Shown piece by piece: positions 1-10,490 of a DNA stretch of 64,000 nucleotides (position 1 is the first letter of the stretch; the number at the start of each line of letters is the position of its first letter). The translations under genes and the position numbers were made by a program. The notes below the pieces were generated by a model. It was given only the letters and a program-made list of their open reading frames with translations, had not been told where the DNA came from and did no database searches. The DNA comes from Lumbricus terrestris (lineage: Eukaryota > Annelida > Clitellata > Crassiclitellata > Lumbricidae), in the NCBI GenBank assembly GCA_949752735.1, contig OX457042.1, forward strand, positions 30,084,116-30,148,115. Reading direction: 5' to 3'.

Positions 1-4
1 AGAA

Positions 5-427
5 GTGAACGCAGGACAGCTGGATCAAGTGGATTCATTTGTTTATTTGGGATGCCGGGTTACAAAGGATGCAAATTGCACGGGAGAAGTAAAAGCAAGA
101 CTTGCGATGGGAATGACGAGTCTGGTAAATATGACGAAGATTTGGAAAAATAAAGCTGTCAGCAACAGAACAAAGACGAGGCTACTGAAGGCATTGGTGT
201 TTCCAGTGGCGACATACGGGTGTGAGGCATGGACTTTAAAGAAAGAGGAAGAAAGACGCATACAAGCATTCGAGAACAAATGTTTTAGAAAAACATCAAG
301 AGTCCCATGGACAAAAAAAACTGACCAACGAACAGGTGTACTTCATAGCAGGAACAAGCAAGAACTGTTGACCCACGTAAAAACAAGAAAGTTACGATAC
401 TTCGGACACGTGATGAGACAGCAAAAG
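5..427 (+). pseudogene. LINE reverse transcriptase, C-terminal part, left piece
   Basis: The reading frame covers the end of a non-LTR retrotransposon polyprotein. It shows the typical block order of this region: FVYLG near the start, TRLLKALVFPVATYGCEAWTL in the middle, and LRYFGHVMR close to the break. These motifs are known from the thumb and connection region of LINE reverse transcriptases of the endonuclease-reverse transcriptase type. The catalytic part lies outside the window. The frame is cut at 427 by a hAT-like element and resumes at 1961. Clade assignment (RTE, CR1 or Jockey type) is not possible from this part alone. Confidence 0.8.
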
Positions 428-1952
428 CATAGGCGTAACTTTCTATTGTGACGGTGGTGTCCAGTCACCACCACTTTTAAAAGTGGTGGTGAAATTCACC
501 ACCACTTTTTGGTCCTGCAAAAAATAATTTTTTGGCATGGAAGCTTTTGGCTGTCTTCCGCTAAGGCTACATGTATATTCATTCTTAAAATCAAGAGGCA
601 GAGTAGGAAATAGATAGAGAAATTGAGATGAGGGAGAATTATAGAAAGAAACATGGCATCAAAGTTGATAGGCTGTTTGATAGGACTGCATAATATTACA
701 TAGGCTATTATACTGCGCACGATTTGACTGAATTTCCAGTTTATCATTGGCCGTAACTTAAATCATTTGATTGTTGGCGAATGGCAATTGTCACATCTTT
801 AGCATTTCTGGCATTAGCCTATTATTGTTGTTGCCCCTTGCAGCCTGTACCTATACGCAGCAGTGCTTATACTTAGTCATTCCCGTGCAGGTCTGCACGT
901 CGGGAAACGCACTTCCTCCGCTCGCCCCTGTCCATTGCCAGCTCTTCAGCCTCCATTCTATATGACATCTCCAGACAGCTCAATTTACCTTTGATGGTGC
1001 CCTATAAAAAGTTCTTTCGTGGTCGTACTCTCTTGCCTCTATTTCCTGCATTCCAGGGCATCACCTGTTTGGCTCTTCGATTCTCGTCTACGCGAACAAC
1101 GTGCCACATCCACCTCAGTATTCTTTTTCTAATGATGTTTTCCGTACCTTCTTGTCCCGTCTTCTCTCTTATGACTTTGTTTGTTATCTTGTCCAGCCAC
1201 GATACATATAGAATTCTTGTCAGCCACCTATGGTGTGCTGCCTCCAGTCTTTTCCTGTTTGTTACCGTCATGGGCCACGTCTCAGATCTGTATGTATACG
1301 CTACAGCACTGTCACACTGTGCTCACAACAGTGCCTGTTGAATAGGTTTTTACCCAGGTGGGTTAATTGCAAGCCCACCGCGGAACCATCCTTATTTATC
1401 TTGGCTTGAGACAGGCTAAGGCTATCCTGAGATATCCCGAGGCGGAAAAAATTGTTGTCACTAACCCACAGTAACCGACCTCAGTATAATACCCTACATA
1501 GGCCCTATAATATTATGTCCTACAGACGACTTCTTAACGGAAGCATAGGTCCAATAACCTCCACCTCGAGCGGTTGGTGGCAAATTTTCCCGCCCCACAT
1601 TTCCAAACAGATTTACGACCCTGACCTTTCTTTAAGTTTAGTTCATTAATTGGACAAAGTGTAGGCCTAGTTCATTTTGTTGTAGGTTGAAATCGAGTTT
1701 CTGTAAATGTTCATAATTATTATCAAATTCATAACAGAAAATTAAAACTTTACTGTAGCGGCTTAATTGTAGCTTACTGTTCGATTGCGACTTTGCGAGT
1801 GACCGAAAGTGGCGGACAAAGTAAACTCAATTCTATTTGGGAAGGAGAGTTCATCATAGCGGAAGGCGAGGGTAGAAAGAAGGGGAGGAAAATTTAGTGA
1901 GCAGACAAAATTAATAGTCACGACCACTTTCTGGGGGAAAGTTACGCCCTTG
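428..1952. mobile_element. hAT-like DNA transposon, non-autonomous, with 8-bp target duplication
   Basis: The element has terminal inverted repeats CATAGGCGTAACTTTC (left) and, read from the right end, CAAGGGCGTAACTTTC. It is flanked on both sides by the exact 8-bp direct repeat AGCAAAAG (420-427 and 1953-1960). Removing the element and one repeat rejoins the LINE frame without a shift, which proves the boundaries. An 8-bp target duplication and CA-starting termini fit the hAT superfamily. A perfect 26-bp palindrome of CACCACCACTTTT and its complement lies at 466-491 near the left end, as is common for subterminal repeats. No transposase is seen; the interior carries an inverted LINE fragment. 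Confidence 0.8.
815..1300 (-). pseudogene. LINE reverse transcriptase C-terminal fragment inside the hAT-like element
   Basis: On the minus strand the frame reads through motifs such as RLEAAHHRWLTRIL, RILRWMWHV and GKRVRPRK, then a degraded stretch with EELAMDRGERRK. This is the same C-terminal region as in the LINE at 5-427, from a related element. The fragment lies wholly within the hAT-like transposon and has no start or catalytic core. It is a captured or older nested copy. Confidence 0.7.
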
Positions 1953-1960
1953 AGCAAAAG

Positions 1961-2180
1961 GAAAGCATAGAAAACAACCTGATGACGGGACTGATGGAGG
2001 GAGAAAGGGGAAGAGGAAGACCAAGAATGGCATGGATAGACAACATCTTGAAGTGGACTGGACTTTCGGGGAGGAGGTTAACGAACATGGCAGGAGATAG
2101 ACAACTGTGGAAAATGCTCATCCATTCGTGCAGCCAACCGTCGCAGAGCGACGATGGCGGAATGACATGACATGACATGA
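1961..2180 (+). pseudogene. LINE 3' end, right piece with (ATGAC)n tail
   Basis: This continues the frame broken at 427 with KESIENNLMTGLMEGE, GRPRMAWIDN and AGDRQLW, the usual C-terminal end of this LINE type. A stop codon follows at about 2168, and the element ends in a short (ATGAC)n tail. The 8 bp at 1953-1960 before it are the second copy of the hAT-like target duplication. Confidence 0.8.
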
Positions 2181-2189
2181 CTAGTCGAA

Positions 2190-2602
2190 CGGTTGCTTGG
2201 TGTTGCAGACCTATTCAAAAGGATGTTTTCTGCCTACAATACATCCAACAAGGAATGTAAACCTCTAACAACCTGGGGAAATACTGTAAATGCACCTTCA
2301 TATGGGAGTGTGCACTTGTTTCCGTGCATGTGACTGCATAATTTTATTCTACTTTCATAACTCGCCTTTTATTTTGTATATATTATGCCAGTTAAGAATT
2401 TATTGTTCATGAAACTGCTTTATTTTCCAGTCGGCCGTGCTGCTTATTTCTGACCCAATTCTCTCAGGTGGCCCTGGCTAGCGGGACCTTTGGCCCCTTT
2501 TGGGTCTCCTGGATGAACCGACATATTAAACAACTGATGTATAACTATGCTATCTGTAATGAATGAGTTGGTTGTCAAATAAAATGTTATGTTATGTTAT
2601 GT
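2190..2602 (+). other. Probable retroelement 3' end with (TTATG)n tail
   Basis: Non-coding sequence that ends with AAATAAAATG followed by a short (TTATG)n run at about 2588-2602. The A-rich end followed by a simple repeat is what LINE 3' ends look like elsewhere in this window, but no protein similarity is seen. The family is not known. Confidence 0.35.
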
Positions 2603-2810
2603 GTTTTTGCAAATATTTTGAAGCCAATAAAATTTAGAATTCACGTTGTAAGCTTATAACTCCAAAGTGCGATACCGATCTTTCATGGGAAAACAGTTTT
2701 AACAGTGGCAAACAGAATTGGAGTGAAGATCATCGACATTTGATTTGACATTTTATCGTCGTTATCTGAAGTATGTTTTTTTAATTTTTTTTATTTCTCC
2801 ACTTCCATAG

Positions 2811-3006
2811 TGCTCCGTCAAGCTCTCTACTCAGAGGCGCTCCGGACTACAGCGCGTACGCTGCATAGGAGTTTTACGCCGAAGCTCCCGAGTAATTGCG
2901 AGTGAAGAACTTGCTCAAGGTTCCTACGCGGCGGCTTAAGGTGGATTCGAACCTTCAACCCTCCGTCTGCAAGACAACGAACATACCACTACACCACTGC
3001 ACCCCG
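2811..3006 (-). mobile_element. tRNA-derived SINE, copy 1
   Basis: Reverse-strand copy of the SINE family found seven times in this window. Read on the minus strand it starts with a G-rich head (GGGGTGCAGTGGTGTAGTGG), carries a pol III B-box-like GGTTCGAATCC, and ends with the GGAGCGCCTCTGAGTAG tail that is shared with a LINE family. It is a pol III-type retrotransposon without coding capacity. Confidence 0.8.
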
Positions 3007-3985
3007 TATATATGTGTCTAAGAAAAATGAATGACTAATCAATTAGATTCCAATCGACAATAACCTAATCGATAGCACAAATTTGAATTGATTAGATCTA
3101 TTGCTATACGACTTTTCTAAACAATTATTGTTATTCTGATCATCTACGCTACGGTATCTAGTAGCCTAGATTGAACGCCAAACTTGAAACCTATTAATAG
3201 ACCATATTTTGCGTAGCTCTGTGTTCTGACCTCAGCAACTAATTCAAATGATTAATTAACCGTGGACCAAATTCTAATCGTAAAAAATGATTCCTGGGAA
3301 AATTATCATTTATCATTCTGATTCCTTTGGTGAAATTCGAACTAATGCCAATTCTAATTAACCAGTTTTAATTAGAATGTCATTGTAGGACAAATGCAAA
3401 CGAATGCAAATGGAGAAATGTCTTATTGTTTCCTTGCCATTAGCTAAAATTTATTGCAAAAATGCCCTTTTCAATTAATTTAAATGCGCTGATGTAATGA
3501 AGTTCTCCATAACACACGTGACAATAACAGCAATTCTTTCTTCAAAAAAATTATATTATAAAAAAGAAGAACTCATGGTATTCGTTGATATTTAGGCTAT
3601 TAGTTATACAATGCAAACATCCAGCAACATGCAAGTAAAGAAATATACGTGGGCAAGTTGCTTATGAAGTTATTAGTTATTTTTGGAATTGGACAACTTT
3701 TAATTGCAATTGGAATAGGAAATAGCAGCATATTTCGGTTACTAATTAATAATTTTCATCTTTCTCATCTTTATTAGAGTTCTTCGCGGTTCTACTGTCA
3801 CATGGCTTTGCTTGATTGATGGCTTATTAATTTTATTTCGATCGCGGTCAGCTTGCAGCAACCGACTTGGTTTGGTTAACTCCTACGTTTAATTTAATTT
3901 TTCTCCAAGTAAATTTCATTGATGCTCTTGCACGCGATCAATATTCCCACGTGCGTTAGACACACGTGCGCGATCATTATTTCTT
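3007..3985. other. AT-rich non-coding stretch
   Basis: No reading frame, repeat structure or mobile-element end was recognised here. Confidence 0.5.
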
Positions 3986-3989
3986 TTAT

Positions 3990-4700
3990 CTATCCATCCA
4001 TCCATCCATCTTCCATCCATCCATCCATCTTCCATCCATCCATCCATCCATTCACTCAACTATCCATCCCACAAAATTTATACATCCATCAAACAAAATT
4101 CATCTAGGCCTATCCATTCATCCATACATCCATAAAATTCGTCCACCATTGGTCAATCGATCGACTCATCCATCCCATTTTTCCAGTCATCTATCAATTA
4201 ATTTCACCTAAAATTCATCCATTCTTTCATTCATCTATTAATTCATTCATTCATCCATCCTTCCATTCATCAATCCTTCAACACAATTTATCCATCCATT
4301 CCCTCATCCATCCATTAGACAAAATTCATACATCTATCATTCATCCATCTATTTATCCATCCATCGAAATTCATCCGCTGTTCATCGGTTGATCGATTCG
4401 GCCATCCATTCATCCACCCATCTATTTATCTATTCATATTTGAGTCAGCTATCAATTAAATTCACCGAAAAATATATTTCCATTCTTTTATTCATCTATA
4501 AATTCATTCATCCATCCTTACATCCATCCATCCACCTATCTTTCCACCCAGCCATCCATCCATCCATCCATCCATCGATCCATCCACCCATCCATTCATC
4601 CATCCATCCATTCATCCATCCATCCATCCATCCATCCCCCCACCCATCCATCCATTCATCCATCCATCCTCCAATCCATCCATCCATCCTCTTTTCACCC
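3990..4700 (+). repeat. (ATCC)n microsatellite
   Basis: Interrupted runs of the tetranucleotide ATCC with point changes, densest at 4000-4060 and 4545-4690. The open frames through it are an artefact of the absence of stops in this repeat. Confidence 0.95.
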
Positions 4701-4992
4701 ATAGTCTTTCATCTCCTTCCCCTTTCACCTCTTCGTCACCTGATCCCACGGCAATCTTCTCCACCATCCATTCTTCCACCGACGACGTATTATCCACATC
4801 GCCTCTGGCTTTGATCCGACGACGCTCTCAGAGTCATGCACTGCAAAGAGATTTTCACAGCAGCTTCGATTAAATCGATTGACTTCTGACCCAAAGCATC
4901 GTTGCACTCACCACGGCCGAAGGTCATTCAGGTCAGGACGAATGCCGAGTCATGCGCGTATTTGTTGGCAAGAGATGCAGGCTTCATTTCTT

Positions 4993-5072
4993 CATAATTA
5001 TACAATAATAATAATAATAATGATAATAATAATAATAATAATAGTAATAGTAATAATAATAATAATTATAAT
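4993..5072 (+). repeat. (ATA)n microsatellite upstream of a LINE 3' end
   Basis: Run of ATA units with a few changes, ending directly at the 5' truncation point of the LINE fragment at 5078. Confidence 0.9.
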
Positions 5073-5077
5073 AAATA

Positions 5078-5276
5078 CGGGCGACCCTCAGGAGACCAAA
5101 TATCTGTTTCAGCGCCTGTCGATCTGTACGCAGCGCTACAACGCAATAGCGTTTAGAGGGACCTTTATGCATGACACCGGGGACGAGGTCCTAGATTCAT
5201 AGTTGCATTTAGTACTCTTCTGAGTAGATGTTAGAATAGGAAATTGTCTGTTTTACAATAAAGGAAGTTGTTTAAT
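5078..5276 (+). pseudogene. 5'-truncated LINE with C-terminal segment of ORF and 3' UTR
   Basis: The frame encodes the last 42 or so residues of a LINE protein (GDPQETKYLFQRLSICTQ near the start, stop at 5200-5202). The same residues occur on the minus strand at 28056-28180, where more of the protein is kept. A 75-bp 3' UTR follows with an AATAAA signal, then an (ATA)n run. Both known full ends of this family lie between ATA/ATT microsatellites. Confidence 0.8.
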
Positions 5277-5363
5277 TATAATAATAGTAATAATAATAAT
5301 AGCAATAATAATAATAGTGATGGTGATAATGATAATGATAATAATAGTAATAATAATAATAGC

Positions 5364-5415
<52 letters not shown>

Positions 5416-5462
5416 TTAATAATAATAATAATAATAATAATAACAATAATAATAATATAAAT
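5277..5462 (+). repeat. (ATA)n microsatellite at LINE 3' end
   Basis: Nearly 190 bp of ATA/AAT units with AGC and GTG interruptions. It begins immediately after the LINE 3' UTR, so it is either the LINE tail or the target of insertion. Confidence 0.9.
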
Positions 5463-5984
5463 TCATATAGTCCTAAAGGTTTATAATTCTCATATGACCG
5501 TCATTGATATTTTGGTATCATGACCAGCACCCTATAGGCCTACCTATAGTTCTCGATTGTGCTACGGAGCTATATAAATCGTATTAACATTATTATTATC
5601 ATAGGCGTAGGAGATGGGGCCCAGAGGGGGCAAATGCTCCCCCCCATATTTCGGGCGAGTCTGTTTTTCGGGCAAGAAGGCCCGGAAAATATTAAACAAA
5701 CTATAATACTTGAAGTTCAGCGCTTCATGTGACGCCACATTATCTCCCTGTTCCAATTTGCCCGAATCGAGTCAGATTGGCCCACAACCGAAAATTCCGG
5801 CAATTCATGGTTGCTCAGGTTTCTATTTGACCGTTTTACTTTTTGTTTACTAATAAAACTTGTGCTATTTGATTGCTGATTAAAAGTATATCGCGTAAAC
5901 AAGTTTTTAAATTTTAAACTGTAGTACCAGATGCCAGAAAGTACAATAATTTTTGTGCTCTCTTTTTCCTCGTTTCATTCCGCT
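5463..5984. other. Non-coding stretch with a possible hAT-like end at 5600
   Basis: No gene is seen. At about 5600 the sequence CATAGGCGTAGGA resembles the terminal repeat of the element at 428, followed by a G-rich and C-rich segment, but no matching second end or target duplication was found. Confidence 0.3.
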
Positions 5985-6125
5985 CTTTATTTTCGGGGTG
6001 AAAAGTACTTTTTATTCCGTTTTTATTTTCGGGGTGAAAAGTACTTTTTATTCCGTTTTTATTTTCGGGGTGAAAAGTACTTTTTATTCCGTTTTTATTT
6101 TCGGGGTAAAAACTACGTTTTATTC
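5985..6125 (+). repeat. 36-bp tandem repeat, about four copies
   Basis: The segment containing TTTTCGGGGTGAAAAG recurs with an exact 36-bp period (anchor C at 5994, 6030, 6066, 6102). The period is a multiple of three, so frames stay open through it on both strands, but nothing else suggests coding. Confidence 0.9.
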
Positions 6126-6129
6126 CGTT

Positions 6130-6540
6130 TTTATTACGCTTTTGTCGTCTTAAACATCTCTGGAATACTCGCTTTACAATCAATATTTAAAACAGAATTT
6201 TCGTGTTCATCGAAAGTTTGTAAATTGTATGCTACGAAAAACCGGCAGACGTAACCACATCACGTGGAAGTAGGATATCATTAGCTCAGCGCTTGGCGTC
6301 TGACGCTTAATAAATGGCAGTATATATATAGGCGATCATTCGGGAGTTTACGGAACACTGCCGGAAACTGCCGAACGGTCGTCGGGAAGGCAATTTGGAG
6401 TTTTATTTAAGCTTTGGTGTAAGCCAAAATGCGGTTTGCAATTCATCGATTCTATTCCAATCTATGCTATTCTTTACGTTTCGTTTCTACGAAGTGGCAG
6501 AAGAAGAGGAGCTGCACCTCTAGCTGATACTGAGGCAGGC
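6130..6540. other. Non-coding stretch
   Basis: No gene, repeat or element end was recognised. Confidence 0.4.
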
Positions 6541-6541
6541 A

Positions 6542-7256
6542 CATGGGCGGAGTTTATCAGGGACTAGCAAGGGGTGGGGGGGCTAAGCCCCAGGAACTCT
6601 CAGACCCATGTTTTTACCGTGCACATGGTATCTTTTCCGGGCTTAGCTCCCCCAAGAACTTTAAATGAAATGACAAAAAAAAAGGTCATCAACTTTTTTG
6701 GGCCGGCACGAGAAAATATTGCCGGTGTCACGAAATAGAGTATCCCCCGTATTAATTGTATCCCCCAAATTTAAAAAGTTTTAAAAAAACGCTTCCGTGT
6801 GTATTTTTTTGGCAAATTAATTTTCATCTGCTTTGTTTTGAACAATGACACTAACAGTTAGGCTATGTTTATTCATACTAGATAATTTGTTTTGCCCTGT
6901 TTTTTTAGAGCAGTTAAAACTTTTAAAACACTTAAAAACAGATAAATAAATAAACTAAAAAAAATTCGAGTTGCCTTTATCTGAGCATTGCTTAGGACAC
7001 TTAAAACAATTAGAGTCACTTTAAATTTTGATTACAGCTTAAATTTTTTTAGTATGCGCATTTTTCAAAAAAAGGGGATAGAATGGTTTATCTCCAGCGG
7101 GTAGCATAGACCGGTTAATTCCATCCGGGGGGATAGATTAATTCATCCCCCGGATAGCTTTCAGGGGGGATACTCCGTTTCGTGTCACCGGCGCCGCCCG
7201 TTCTGGACCAAGGTTTTTAGCCCCCATCCCAAAGCGGAACCCAAACTCCGCCCATG
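6542..7256. mobile_element. MITE of the CATGGGCGGAGTTT family, interrupted by a nested MITE
   Basis: Termini are CATGGGCGGAGTTT and its complement AAACTCCGCCCATG. The flanks GGCAGGCA (6534-6541) and GGCAGGCG (7257-7264) match at 7 of 8 bases, an 8-bp duplication as made by hAT-type transposases. The interior has the G-run and C-run segments seen in the copies at 8506, 48778 and 56009. A different MITE (6726-7187) is inserted in it. Confidence 0.75.
6726..7187. mobile_element. MITE with TGTCACGAAA termini and 4-bp target duplication, copy A
   Basis: The left end TGTCACGAAATAGAGTATCC mirrors the right end, which reads GGATACTCCGTTTCGTGTCA. It is flanked by CCGG on both sides (6722-6725, 7188-7191). 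A copy of the host MITE without this insertion near 61910 has a single site there. The same family occurs at 46472-46867, where the flanks are CAGG, and degraded within 51456-52359 and at 53664. No coding sequence is present. The 4-bp duplication does not fit hAT (8) or mariner (TA). Confidence 0.75.
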
Positions 7257-7344
7257 GGCAGGCGTGGGTAGGCCTGTGAAGTGCTGGCGACTTCATTTTT
7301 TAGCCTCTGCAGTCTGCATGATATGATAGGTTGGGTGGATAGTC

Positions 7345-7626
7345 CTCTGTCTCTCTCTGTGTGTGTCTCCCTCTGTCTCTGTCTGTATGTCTGTATGTCT
7401 GTCTGTATGTCTGTCTGCCTATCTGTCTATTTGTGTGTTTCTATCTGTGTCTCTGTCTCTCTGCCTCTGTCTCTCTGTCTCTCTGCCTCTGTCTCTGTCT
7501 CTGTTCCTACCTCCGTCTCTGTCTCTGTCTCTATCTCTACATGTGTCTATCTCTATCTCTGTCTCTGTCTCTGTCCCTGTCTCTGCCTCTGTCTCTGCCT
7601 CTGTCTCTGTCACTCTCTCTCCTCTC

Positions 7627-7687
<61 letters not shown>

Positions 7688-7690
7688 GTC
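7345..7690 (+). repeat. CT-rich microsatellite, (CTGT)n and (CT)n
   Basis: Mixed CTGT and CTCT units that pass into a pure (CT)n run at about 7636-7684. Confidence 0.95.
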
Positions 7691-8497
7691 TCATGTTGCA
7701 ATCGACGGCAGAGGTAAGTGCAGCCTTTACAGCTAAGTTGATCTGAGGGAGGGGTGCATGCAGGTGGTGCAGAAATCTCGACGCATATTTCTGCCCTGGT
7801 GTGGATTTGACCCCCCCACCCCGACCTCCAGCACTGGCACTCCAGCACTCTTGCCACTACATTATTTAAGACGATCAACCACGAATATCGAGGTTTCAAC
7901 TCTCCGGACTACTACACGTGAAAGATACTTAAATACATGCAGACAACAACAAAAACCACATGCAGATACGCGTGCATTCATAAATAGGCCTACACCGACA
8001 CGCCGCGTGCAATGAAATATTTATTAGCTTTTGGATAACGATGACCTGACGTGACAGCACTTTGCGCTTTCGATCTCATAATAATACCGCATCGCATGAC
8101 ACAAAAACGTTACTGAATCGTTGCTGCGGTTGTTTACAAGCATCAATTAACATATTTCACCCTTAATGCAAATGCACACGCTTTTCTATGGGTGCCGTGT
8201 GCTTGCGGCCTCGATCCCGATGCTCATTTATCAACGTATTGATCTGCTGGTGAGATCCTTCACCGCTGCTGCTCCTTTGAACGGGCGTCACGCCATTTAA
8301 GCTTCCCCGTTTTAGACGGAGATTTGTAACTATAAACTAAGCTAACATCAGAAAGCGAACCGCCATCGGTCTTATGCAAATACTGTATAGTACGCCTCTT
8401 CTTTCTCGTTCTCGGCCTCAACGACACCCATCTTAACGACTGCTCTGCCTCCTCTGATCCTCGGACCCCTTCGGAATAATTTTCTGGACAATCTGGC
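7691..8497. other. Non-coding stretch
   Basis: No supported gene. A tRNA-like or SINE-like head may be present around 7795-7870 (direct match to GTGGATTTGACCCC), but it is too weak to call. Confidence 0.3.
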
Positions 8498-8505
8498 CAC
8501 AGCGT

Positions 8506-8666
8506 CAAGGGCGGAGTTTGGTTTCCGTTATTGGAGGGGCTAAAGCCTTATTGGGGGAGGGCTAACCCCGGGAAAATAAACCATTTACACGGTTGAAAAA
8601 TGAATCTGGGTCTTCGTGGGGGGAGGGGGGCTTAGCCCCACTAGCCCCTGATAAACTCCGCCCATG
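8506..8666. mobile_element. MITE of the CATGGGCGGAGTTT family, intact short copy
   Basis: A 161-bp copy with ends CAAGGGCGGAGTTT and AAACTCCGCCCATG and a perfect 8-bp target duplication CACAGCGT (8498-8505, 8667-8674). This copy lacks nested insertions and so defines the family's core length. The 8-bp duplication supports mobilisation by a hAT-type transposase. Confidence 0.85.
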
Positions 8667-8674
8667 CACAGCGT

Positions 8675-9190
8675 TTGTGGAATTGGCTCACCTAACTATG
8701 ATCTCGCTCCTTAGAATTAGACTCCGGTCTCATCTTATTATTGCCCAGATTGTGTCGTGCTCGTTAAATTAATTAAACTTATTAATTTTAACTAGTTGAG
8801 AATTGTGTTATTACCAACTCTACAAAAATTAAAATTTATTTAATTGTTACAGGTGGCAGACTAGCGGAATCCGGGTTCCTTAGTTCTGAAGTCTTTTAAT
8901 CCCTTGTTGTCAGTCTTTTTCTACTGAACTTTCTCTCGATGCTATTATACACTGAGGCTTGGGTTCGATAAAATTTAAGATTATGGTCATGCATTTGACT
9001 TTCGAGTGGCGCTTTAGAAGTTTGAAGATTACGATTACGTATACATGAAACTTACCCGACATATCTTAGGACCTATTCCTGTGGCCTACTCCACGTTGTC
9101 GTAAAAGGTTGGGCACTCAATCATACAAAAGCAGCCGTAGCATCGATTTGCATCTGGATTGATTCCTGACGTATTTTCGGGATATTATAT
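8675..9190. other. Non-coding stretch
   Basis: Nothing recognised. Confidence 0.4.
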
Positions 9191-9192
9191 TA

Positions 9193-10153
9193 CACCGTGT
9201 CTCAATAAAAAAGGTGCAGAATTGTTTTTGTCAGAACTTCGCCAAATTTCCACCAATCTGAATAACTTTTGGCAGGTAGATGGAAAAATGGCTGAAATTT
9301 CATGCTATGTATAAATTTTCCACCTCACCTGACTCATATCACCGCACTACCTTGCTAAACACAGATGTACTAATTTCTCATATAACGCTTAGATTTTAAT
9401 ACTTCCAACAAACTATCTGACGTCTGAATTAGCACGCAATAAAGTAAATAGCAGAGTTTCTTAATTGTTATGACAGATCTGCTTAAAAGTGTTAGAATTG
9501 GTGCTCGAAATGTGCCCCGCATGCACGGACACAAGCGCTAAGACGGCGACGCCACTGGTCGATAGCACCATAAACAATCGACCGGTCAAAGCGCGCCCAC
9601 TCGTCGATCAGACGCGTTTTGAGTTCGTCGACACTGGCTATTCTGGACCGGTAAACCTTCTCCTGCAGCACACTCCGTATGCTATAGTCGACTGGGTTAC
9701 GATCTGGTGAATTCGGCGGCCACAGAGTTGGAGGAATGAAGTCGGGCGTCTCTCGCTCCAGGAAAGAGACGGTGTCGCGCGCTCGATGCGCCGGGGCGCC
9801 ATCCTGTTGGAAGACAAAAAACTCGCTCTGAGATATCCGGCGTATGTCTGACGGTATCTTCGGGGCAAGAAGGTTGTCGCGATAGTAGGCCTATGCCCGA
9901 TTCACTTTGACATCCGGCTCGATGCAATGGATTTCAGTGCAGCCAAGCTTCAAGACGCAGTTATATGAAAAATTGGTACATCTGTGTTTAACAAGGTAGT
10001 GCGATGATATGAGTCAGGTGAGGTGGAAAATTTATATATAGCATGAAATTTCAGCCATTTTCCCGTCTACCTACCAAAAGTTATTAAGATTGGTGGAAAT
10101 TTGGCGAAGTTCTGACAAAAACAATTTTGCACCTTTTTTATTGAGACACGGTG
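9193..10153 (-). mobile_element. Tc1/mariner-superfamily element, internally deleted
   Basis: Long inverted repeats start with CACCGTGTCTCAATAAAAAA at the left and mirror it at the right; they reach about 100 bp inward, including the shared TTCGCCAAATTTCCACC. TA dinucleotides flank both ends (9191-9192, 10154-10155), the hallmark of this superfamily. The interior on the minus strand keeps the C-terminal half of the transposase; the N-terminal DNA-binding half is missing, so it is non-autonomous. Confidence 0.9.
9492..9957 (-). pseudogene. Tc1/mariner transposase, C-terminal half with in-frame stop
   Basis: On the minus strand the frame runs from a deletion point near 9957 to a stop at 9492-9494. 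It shows EIHCIEPDVKVN, then VFQQDGAPAHRA and WPPNSPDRNPVDYS. In the family, the D of QDGAPAH and the acidic residue of the DRNPVDY block belong to the catalytic DD(E/D) core of the RNase H-fold transposase. The frame ends in RACGAHFEHQF. An in-frame TAG at 9886-9893 comes from the octamer TAGGCCTA. Without those 6 bp the family motif KVNRAYYRD is restored, so the octamer is an insertion. The N-terminal helix-turn-helix region is deleted. Confidence 0.85.
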
Positions 10154-10277
10154 TATATTCTGGAGCCAGCGGAAATTTGGCATACATGTAAACATGTATG
10201 TACAATTGTACATGTACGAGTACGTGTGTTTGAAAGTACGTGTGTATGGATGTATGGATGCATACCTCTGTGTATTA

Positions 10278-10490
10278 TGTGGGTATGTTTGCAAGGTTCG
10301 AGGTTCGAATCCACCTCGCCGCGCGTAGGGACCTTGGGCAAGTCCTTCACTCGCAATTGCTCAGCGCTTTGGCGTGAAACTCCGATGCAGTGTCCCTCTG
10401 CATTCGGGAGCGCCTCTGAGTAGAAAGAGGCTCAAAGAGCTTGAAGGGGCGCTATAACAAGTGCGCATACAAACAAACAAACAAACTTGC
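10278..10490 (+). mobile_element. tRNA-derived SINE, 5'-truncated copy
   Basis: It contains the B-box-like GAGGTTCGAATCC, the conserved middle (AAGTCCTTCACTCGCAATTG), the LINE-like tail GGGAGCGCCTCTGAGTAG and a terminal (CAAA)n run. The 5' head is largely missing. Confidence 0.8.

Noticed and set aside
5914..6254. Open frames on both strands through the 36-bp repeat
   Set aside because: Openness follows from the 36-bp period; no start context or similarity supports coding.
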